Of a stretch of DNA of 64,000 bases, positions 57,690 through 64,000 are shown piece after piece. The stretch's first letter is position 1; every line of letters begins with the position of its first letter. The stretch comes from Lutraria lutraria (lineage: Eukaryota > Mollusca > Bivalvia > Venerida > Mactridae), in contig OZ026851.1 in the NCBI GenBank assembly GCA_964023205.1, forward strand, positions 9,527,637-9,591,636. The letters are read 5' to 3'. The notes under the pieces were generated by a model. It was given only the letters and a program-made list of their open reading frames with translations, ran no database searches and had not been told where the DNA came from. A program made the translations under genes and the position numbers.

Positions 57690-58671
57690 GTGACCTTGAT
57701 GAGGGTGATAACCCAATGGAAAAATATGTAATTCCACTGGTCTTTATGAGAGAGGAAGATTTATTTGGGAATCTAAGACCTGAAAAGGCTGAATTGTTGA
57801 GCCATATCGAATTGTATAAGGCCATTGGCAAGAGGATAAATGTATCCCACATTAAAGGTTTGCAACCTGTACGGGGCATGTGGCGAATATACCTTGACAA
57901 TATACAGGACAAGGTCACCCTAATGAGCGATGGGGTCCTCATCGGGGGAAGGGGATATCCGTATTGAACACAAACCCAGGCCGCCTAGACGGAGAACATA
58001 CCACTAAAGTAAGAGTGAAAAACATTCCGTTGTCAGTTGACAATGGTACCATAACAAGAACTCTAACATTAATTAATGTTGAAGTTATTAAGCTCTATCG
58101 TGAGAAGCTAAGAGTAAATAACAAACTAACTGATCGTGAAACCGGTGACAGGATTGTAATTATTAAAAGTTCGTCCCTTACAGAGCCTCTACCAAATTTC
58201 ATGCTATTTGGCAAATTCTCGGACAGAGTCCAACACCTGGGTCAAAATCAACGCAGTATAAAAAGGCCAAATAAATGTTCTAAATGTTTGCTAGAAGGTC
58301 ACATGTTTGCACACTGTCCAAATGACTTGGTTTGCACATCCTGCAACCAGATCGGGCATAAGCGGATTGATTGTAAACAAATAGACGCAGAAGCCGCAAA
58401 TGATAACGAATCGGATACAGAACAAACCAAATCCGATGAAACATCAGATAGTGAACCTAATCATGATGAACAAAGAGTTATACAACCAAACCCTAGTCGA
58501 ACGATAAGACGCGCTTCATCCTGCAAAAGAACATCGAATCGCGAGTCAAATAGTGGCCAAACTTCAGTATTGAAGGACAGATCTCCAGAATCTAGAGTGA
58601 TAGAAATATCATGTGATCAGAGACGTGTCACATCAAAGAAAGGGAAGACTCAAAGTTTTCAATTTTCATGA
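57690..58671 (+). pseudogene. Tx1/L1-like LINE ORF1 with two zinc knuckles
   Basis: The first part (57716-57967) reads EKYVIPLVFMREEDLFGNLR and continues RINVSHIKGLQPVRGMWRIY. A one-base frameshift near 57960 joins it to a 235-codon frame (57964-58671) beginning NTNPGRLDGEHTTKVRVKNI. In that frame two knuckles follow one another: C105-x2-C108-x4-H113-x4-C118 and C124-x2-C127-x4-H132-x4-C137. The C-terminal third is acidic, then Ser/Arg-rich. ORF1 proteins of this type bind element RNA in the RNP. The SDLDEGDNP residues just upstream suggest the true start lies left of 57716, behind another frameshift. It precedes ORF2 at 59791. Confidence 0.8.
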
Positions 58672-58745
58672 TCTGTGTTAACATTACGATGACAATAACC
58701 TGTACTATGGGCATGAAAATAGATTACCGTATTATGAAAAATAGA

Positions 58746-58955
58746 GTCATTCCAGATGACAGATTAAAAATAACTACATTGTTTAAAAAAGTCATTCCAG
58801 ATGACACAATCATGTACTATAAATACATCGTATGTATGTCTATGTTTAAAAAAGTCATTCCAGATGACACATGTACTATAAATACATCGTATATATGTCT
58901 TTGTTTAAAAATAGTCATTCCAGATGACACATGTACTATAAATACATCGTATCAG
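58746..58955. repeat. ~60-bp tandem repeat after ORF1
   Basis: GTCATTCCAGATGACA starts at 58746, 58791, 58854 and 58914 (45, 63 and 60 bp apart), with ACTATAAATACATCGTAT in the last units. The 128-codon frame across it is a by-product. Confidence 0.9.
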
Positions 58956-59054
58956 GGTGCAAAAACAACGACAATTTGCCGGTCTAGATCGAATTTCAAC
59001 GCCTCGGACCGATTTGAGCAGCAGAAATGGGTTAAAAAATTGGTCTATAAATGA

Positions 59055-59790
59055 GCTATAAATGCTCCATAAATTTAAAAATTCGGTCCAAATTGCATTG
59101 TACATGCAAAATGTCACAAACCTTCCTGTACCGGTATATTGTTCGCACCATTCTAATTACCCCCCCCCCCCCCCCAAATAAACACGTCAAGATGCCTGCA
59201 GCAATTTTTTGTTAATCCGATCGATGGTAATTAGTCGTGGTCACATGTAATCCGGTTCTCATTGACTTGTCTGTACTTCTATGTACAGCAACATGGAACG
59301 GGAACCAGTTTATGTTACATGCAGATGATTTTACTCGTTTAACTCTAGAACAAGCATGTTCAACCTTTTTTTACTGTTGTTCGATATAATATGGTATATA
59401 GTCTCAACATTTGTCAGTATGAAATTGACAGATTGTCATTTATATATTTGTCACGTAATTCATGTATGCATGTAATTAAGTCTCATGTAATACACTCGCA
59501 GATTGTCTATTACATGTATGTATTGTTTTCGGTTATAGATGCTTTAAGTATCAGTTAATACGTTTAATGTTTTACCGGAGCTTGTAACGTTTACAGTCAT
59601 ATTTGTTTCAACACATTTTATAGTGTTTTATGTTTATTATGGGATTTGCTAATTGTCAATTATATGTATGGTATGTGCTTGAGAGTAACTTTTACATGAT
59701 ACTATTTTATAGCCAATTTATAAAATATTAAGTTATAAAAACTTTAAACTAACAGTTCTATACTAGTACATTTTAAATATATAAAAAGTT
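59055..59790. other. Inter-ORF region; C-run at 59161-59176
   Basis: Between ORF1 and ORF2 of the Tx1-like LINE lies ~700 bp of non-coding DNA with a C16 tract, longer than expected between the two ORFs, so a further unrecognised insertion is likely. Confidence 0.45.
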
Positions 59791-60700
59791 ATGCCTCTCC
59801 ATAACCATCTTCATATAATATCCCTAAATACACAGGGGCTAAGAGAAAAACAAAAGCATTTAAGATCAAATCAATGGTTAAAACAGCAAAAAACCAACGA
59901 AGCGTTTTTGCAAGAGACACATTTTACGGACGACATTTCACAAGCTATTTTAGATGATTTCTTAGACTGGGTTTAATATCATGCATTTGGGGACTCGAAC
60001 AGTAGAGGTGTCTCAATTCTGTTAGGAAAACACATACATTTTGATCTCTTTGATGTTTTAGTAGATACAGATGGTCGCTATATCTTAATTAATATTGAGA
60101 CGAATGATAACATATTCTCATTGTTAAATGTTTATGCCCCCAAAATGAAAAAACAACGCTCTATATTTTTCTCGCAAATATCTACTAAACTTCTTGAGCA
60201 TGTGCAAGGCAATGAAATTATAGGAGGAGATTTTAATGATACTATCTCATCCAATGACAGAATCTCTAAATCAAACGTTAAACATACTCTAAATCCTCAA
60301 TTGGATAAGTTAATCCAAGATCATAACTTAACAGACATAAGGAGAATAAAGCATGAACATTTAAAACAATATACTTGGAGAAGAAAAAATGGTTTTGATA
60401 AAAGTAGGATAGATTATTGGCTAATAGATGAAAATGTTATTCCACTCATCTTTTCAACTGACATAAGACCAGCTATTATCCAATCCACCGACCATTTAGC
60501 TATTTCAATTAAAATCAATTCACCAAATAATAGAGGTCCAGGTTATTGGAAATTCAATAATAGTTTACTTAAGGACAAAGAGTATTGCTCACTAATTAAA
60601 AATACAATTCAAAAATGTGATCAATTGAATATACAAAGTAAAAGAACAAAATGGGAAATTCTAAAATTGGAATCGAAAAATGTATCTACCAATTATTCTA
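59791..60700 (+). pseudogene. Tx1/L1-like LINE ORF2, endonuclease domain
   Basis: It starts PLHNHLHIISLNTQGLREKQ, with LQETHFT at residues ~49-55. One in-frame stop (59974-59976) separates it from the rest in the same frame: YHAFGDSNSRGVSILLGK, LNVYAPK, EIIGGDFNDTISSNDRI, YTWRRKNGFDKSRIDYWLID and STDHLAI. The catalytic N, E (Q-E-T-H), G-G-D-F-N, S-R-I-D-Y and D-H positions of the APE-type endonuclease are all present. It then reads RGPGYWKFNNSLLKDKEY and is cut by a 1.16-kb repeat at 60701. The RT follows at 61863. Confidence 0.9.
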
Positions 60701-61862
60701 ACAAGAGGGCCAAGATGGCCCTATATCGCTCACATGGCAATCACTGTTCACTCATTAAAACATTGTTTTGAACCGGTGACCTAGTTTTTGACCCCAGACG
60801 ACCTATGTTCGAATTTGTCTTACATATCATTAAGACAAACAGTCTGACTAGGTTTGGTGAAGATACGATCAAAATTTGACATCTACAGTGTTAATAAGGT
60901 TTTCCTAAGACTTGACCTTGTGACCTGGTTTTTGACCCTAGGTGACCCATATTTGAACTTGTCCTTAATATCATTAAGACAAACAATCTGACAAGGTTTG
61001 GCCAAGATCCAAAACCATGACATTTAGAGCTTTTACAAGATTTTTACCTAAGATTTGACCTTGTGACCCAATTTTTGAACCCGGCTGACCCATGTTCATC
61101 CTTGACCCACATATCATTGAGGCAAACATTTTGACAAGGTTTGGTGAAGATCCAATTAAAACTGTGACATCTACAGTGTTAACAAAGTTTTCCTAAGATT
61201 TGACCTGGTGACCTAGTTATTGACCCCAGATGACCCATATTTATACTTGACCGTGATATCATTAAAACAAACGATTTGACAAAGTTTTGTGAAGATCCAA
61301 TAATAACTGTGAAATCTACAGTGTTAACATGGTTTTTCATAAGATTTGACCTAGCGACCTAGTTTTTGACCCAAGATGACCCATGTTCGAACTCGTCCAA
61401 GATATTATGAAGACAAACATTCTGACAAGGTTTCATGATCATCCAATCAAAACAGTGACTTCTAGAGTGTTCACAAGGTTTTCCAGCAATTTGCCCTAGT
61501 GACCTAATTTTACTACAGAAATTACCCATTATCAAACTTGACCTACATATTATTAAAATAAACATTCTGACAAAGTTTCATGAAGATCCAGTCAAAACAG
61601 TGATTTCTAAAGTGTTCACAAGGTTTTCCCTTATTTGGCCCTGGTGACCTAGTTTTTGACCCCAAATGGCCCAATATCGAACTCGTTCGAGATTTTGTTG
61701 ATATTAACGTTCTGACCCAGTTTTGCTAAAATTGGGCTAAAAATGTGGCCCCTAGTGTGGTCACAACATAAAGTTTGACGACGCACGACGCACACCGCAC
61801 GACGCCGGACGGAGAGTGATCCTAATAGCTCACTTTGTCACTTTGTGACATGTGAGCTAAAA
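60701..61862. repeat. GGGCC-head repeat with seven ~145-bp units
   Basis: Head ACAAGAGGGCCAAGATGGCC (hairpin GGGCC..GGCCC) and tail AGCTCAC...GTGAGCT then AAAAA (about 61828-61862). Between them the phrase AAGACAAACATTCTGAC or a variant lies at 60832, 60976, 61119, 61264, 61410, 61555 and 61700, spacings 143-146. GACGACGCACGACGCACACC precedes the tail. It disrupts ORF2 between endonuclease and RT. Non-coding. Confidence 0.9.
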
Positions 61863-62625
61863 ATAAAGCTAGAAAATATAACAACAAGCTACAAAATCTT
61901 GAAATGGAGTTGAAACTTTTACTAACTAAAGATGATAACCACTACAATAAGCTAAAAATAATTGAAAAGAAAATGAAATAAAAAATATATATAATATAAA
62001 GGCTAACGGAGCCCAGATACAAGCTAGAGTTCAGGCATTAGAAGATACAAAATACTTCTTAAATTTAGAAAAATCATGACAAAGTAGAAAAACAATTACA
62101 TCGCTAACTGTAAACGGTAAACGAAGAACAGACACTAATGATATTTTAAAAGAAGAGGTGAAATTTTACAACCTTTTATATTCGGAACAACATAACCATG
62201 AAAACCAACATTATTTAAACAAAATTATACTAGAGCATGTTCTAACAGAAACAAACGCTAATTTATGTGAAGGAAACATAACGTCTGAAGAATATTCACA
62301 AGCCGTTTTCTCTATGAAACAAAATAAAAGTCCAGGTCTAGATGGCCTTACTACTGAATTTTATCAAACATTCTGGTCCGAGTTACAACCACATATCCTG
62401 AATTCGTTTAACGAAAGTTTCACTCGTGACGAATTATCCCATACTTAAAAACAATGTGTCTTTTCATTATTATTTAAAAAAGGTGATCCAGAGAACTGGA
62501 GACCTATCGCACTACTGAATATAGATTATAAAATTCTTACGAAAACTATATTACAGAAAGTTTTAGATACGATTATCAATTTAGATCAACAAGGCTTTAT
62601 AAAGAATAGGTATATAGGTTATAAC
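61863..62625 (+). pseudogene. Tx1/L1-like LINE ORF2, linker and RT first half
   Basis: It resumes KARKYNNKLQNLEMELKLLL, then with frame changes GAQIQARVQALEDTKYFLNL and ITSLTVNGKRRTDTNDILKE. A 96-codon frame (62158-62448) contains FSMKQNKSPGLDGLTTEFYQ and TFW, the Tx1/L1 RT opening. After an in-frame stop it reads LFKKGDPENWRPIALLNIDY, KILTKTIL and DQQGFIKNRYIGYN, where a hAT-like element inserts. The RT resumes at 63827. Confidence 0.9.
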
Positions 62626-63818
62626 TAGGGATGTCAATTCGTCAAGATTTTACTAATCGGTTAATCGTTCGTTCATACGAACGATTAATCGATTAACCGT
62701 ATGTTAATTGTACGAAGTGATTATAAACATGAATTGTCATAAGTTTCCGCGACACCGACGTATCACACGAAATGCGATAATGCATATATTCATCAATATA
62801 TATTTACCACTGAAATGTGATGCGTGTATGTACTATCAATTTTCAGTTTATATATATCAATGATCAATTACAAATAACATTATTGCAACTAATAGTAATT
62901 TTGTTTACAAAAAAGTAGATTACGGCATACTTGTTTCATACTCAATTTGGTCAGGTTATAATTGGAACACTGGGCGGAGCGTACAACAACGATCATTTGA
63001 TTGGTTGATTGGTGTAATGATGAATTTAATTGTGATTACACTCGATGTATTTAAGTATTTCACACTATGTGCAATTGAGTATCAAATGTCAACACGTTCT
63101 CATAATTATCAGCGGCTATGTTTGATGCAAAGATGCAAAATTAAATCATACCAGTGTCTTAACTCAGAGATAATTAATAAAGAACAAGGTTGTCAGTTTA
63201 TATCAATAAAGATGCAAAAGACGAAGAAAGTGATATTGTTCGACGATTTTATTAGCATGTCTTAGTAAAACGTAACACACAACATACATCATACGTGTAT
63301 ACATAGTATAACATACATCAAGGACTTATATACATATATAAGTCCTTGATTTTACGTTTTTTTTCATCCAGACAGACGATTTTTTTCTGCGATAGTACAT
63401 GTATAACATATCATACTTATTGTATGTAACTTGCGATACAATTATCAAATTGTGAGGAAGTCCCAGACCAAGCAAATTTACTCGTATATCCAAAAATCGC
63501 TTCTCAATTAGTTAATTACACAATCAACAATATATACGTGTCAGTGTGTATAATGGTCCTAGGTCAGTGTCAATGAATTGTTAATTTGCTCAACTGTCGT
63601 ATTTTTCGCACCTTTGGTCGACTGATTTATTGACAAGATAATACGCGCGTATAGACTTCAAAGTTTAAAAAATGAAAATTTCGATTTTTCTATAGTTTAT
63701 TATTATATTTTACTTGCTTCTTTCTATTTTTTTCGGTTAATCGATTAATGATTTAATAACCGGTTAATCGAACAAACGAACGGTTAATCGATTAATCGAT
63801 TAACCGTTTACATCCCTA
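62626..63818. mobile_element. hAT-like non-autonomous element with 8-bp TSD
   Basis: Starts TAGGGATGTC and ends ACATCCCTA, flanked by perfect GTTATAAC duplications (62618-62625 and 63819-63826). Subterminal AATCGATTAACCG and CGGTTAATCGATTAA motifs are dense at both ends. No hAT transposase (RW or dimerisation domain) is readable; an 86-codon frame at 63005-63265 has no recognisable domain. Length 1193 bp. Confidence 0.95.
63317..63350. repeat. Perfect 14-bp hairpin with CAAGGACTTATA arms
   Basis: ATCAAGGACTTATA and TATAAGTCCTTGAT around a six-base TACATA centre. The arm equals the terminal motif of the MITE at 52332-52796, so this may be two fused ends of that family inside the hAT-like element. 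Confidence 0.9.
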
Positions 63819-63826
63819 GTTATAAC

Positions 63827-64000
63827 ATATGACAAATACAGGACATTATCGAATACACAGAACTTCGTAACAAAAGTGGTCTCATATTATTTTTAGATTT
63901 CAAGAAAGCTTTTGATACAGTTGGGATTTTATTTTTTGCACTTTGACAAAATTTGGTTTTAAAAGCGACTTCATAAGATGGGTACGAATTTTATATACTG
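63827..64000 (+). pseudogene. Tx1/L1-like LINE ORF2, RT second half (runs off edge)
   Basis: After the hAT-like element the frame gives DIIEYTELRNKSGLILFLDF, KKAFDTV, then across a small frame break FCTLTKFGFKSDFIRWVRI. L-D-F-x-K-A-F-D-x-V is the RT motif with the first catalytic aspartate, and K-F-G-F..F-I-x-W-V is characteristic of the Tx1/L1 group. The Y/F-A-D-D box would lie beyond the window. Confidence 0.9.

Noticed and set aside
58668..59054. 128-codon frame after ORF1
   Set aside because: Driven by the ~60-bp repeat; no domain and outside the ORF1/ORF2 plan of Tx1-like LINEs.

Overview
The window is AT-rich invertebrate genomic DNA made almost entirely of decayed mobile elements and satellite DNA. 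I could not establish any intact host gene. The mix suggests a marine bivalve mollusc: tRNA-headed SINEs, a DIRS-like tyrosine-recombinase retroelement, Tx1/L1-like and CR1/L2- or Jockey-like LINEs, pogo/Tigger-type MITEs, and repeats that open with a GGGCC..GGCCC hairpin and carry ~145-165-bp tandem cores. This assignment rests on recognising repeat styles and was not checked by alignment.

Layout. 1-9.5 kb: a minus-strand LINE endonuclease remnant, two pogo/Tigger-like TA-flanked elements (1437-2463 and 7201-9480), a 145-bp-period repeat and a six-copy 78-bp array. 9.5-19.5 kb: a segmental tandem duplication carrying a SINE, a degenerate satellite built around CGTACGTTAC, two more TIR elements, a 26-bp minisatellite and a SINE. 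19.8-27.0 kb: one LINE broken by two tandem-core repeats, a foldback element carrying a tRNA-like Pol III unit in each arm, and a Tigger-like element with a 60-bp tandem repeat. 27.5-34.2 kb: a shattered DIRS-like element (gag, RT, RNase H, tyrosine recombinase) holding SINEs, a hAT-like MITE, a hammerhead ribozyme inside an inverted repeat, tandem repeats and three TA-flanked MITEs. 34.25-45.66 kb: a higher-order satellite of fifteen ~467-bp monomers in blocks of 4, 4, 2 and 5, each block followed by a ~1.1-1.3-kb segment of minus-strand LINE reverse transcriptase. 45.7-54.4 kb: an internally deleted LINE with its 3' tail, several MITEs, two SINE A copies, and a CR1/L2-like LINE interrupted by a TTAA-flanked MITE. 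54.4-55.1 kb: a minisatellite holding a tRNA-like head. 57.7-64.0 kb: a Tx1-like LINE (zinc-knuckle ORF1, endonuclease, RT) split by a tandem-core repeat and by a hAT-like element with a perfect 8-bp target duplication; it runs off the right edge.

How the parts relate. The useful information is nesting order. Four insertions can be removed on paper to leave an open, family-consistent reading frame across the junction: two TA MITEs in the DIRS-like element, one TTAA MITE in a LINE and one hAT-like element in the Tx1-like LINE. These give base-level boundaries. Several families also contain tandem arrays grown inside the element. The most unusual objects are the hammerhead in a 26-bp inverted repeat, the paired Pol III foldback element, and the LINE-capturing higher-order satellite.
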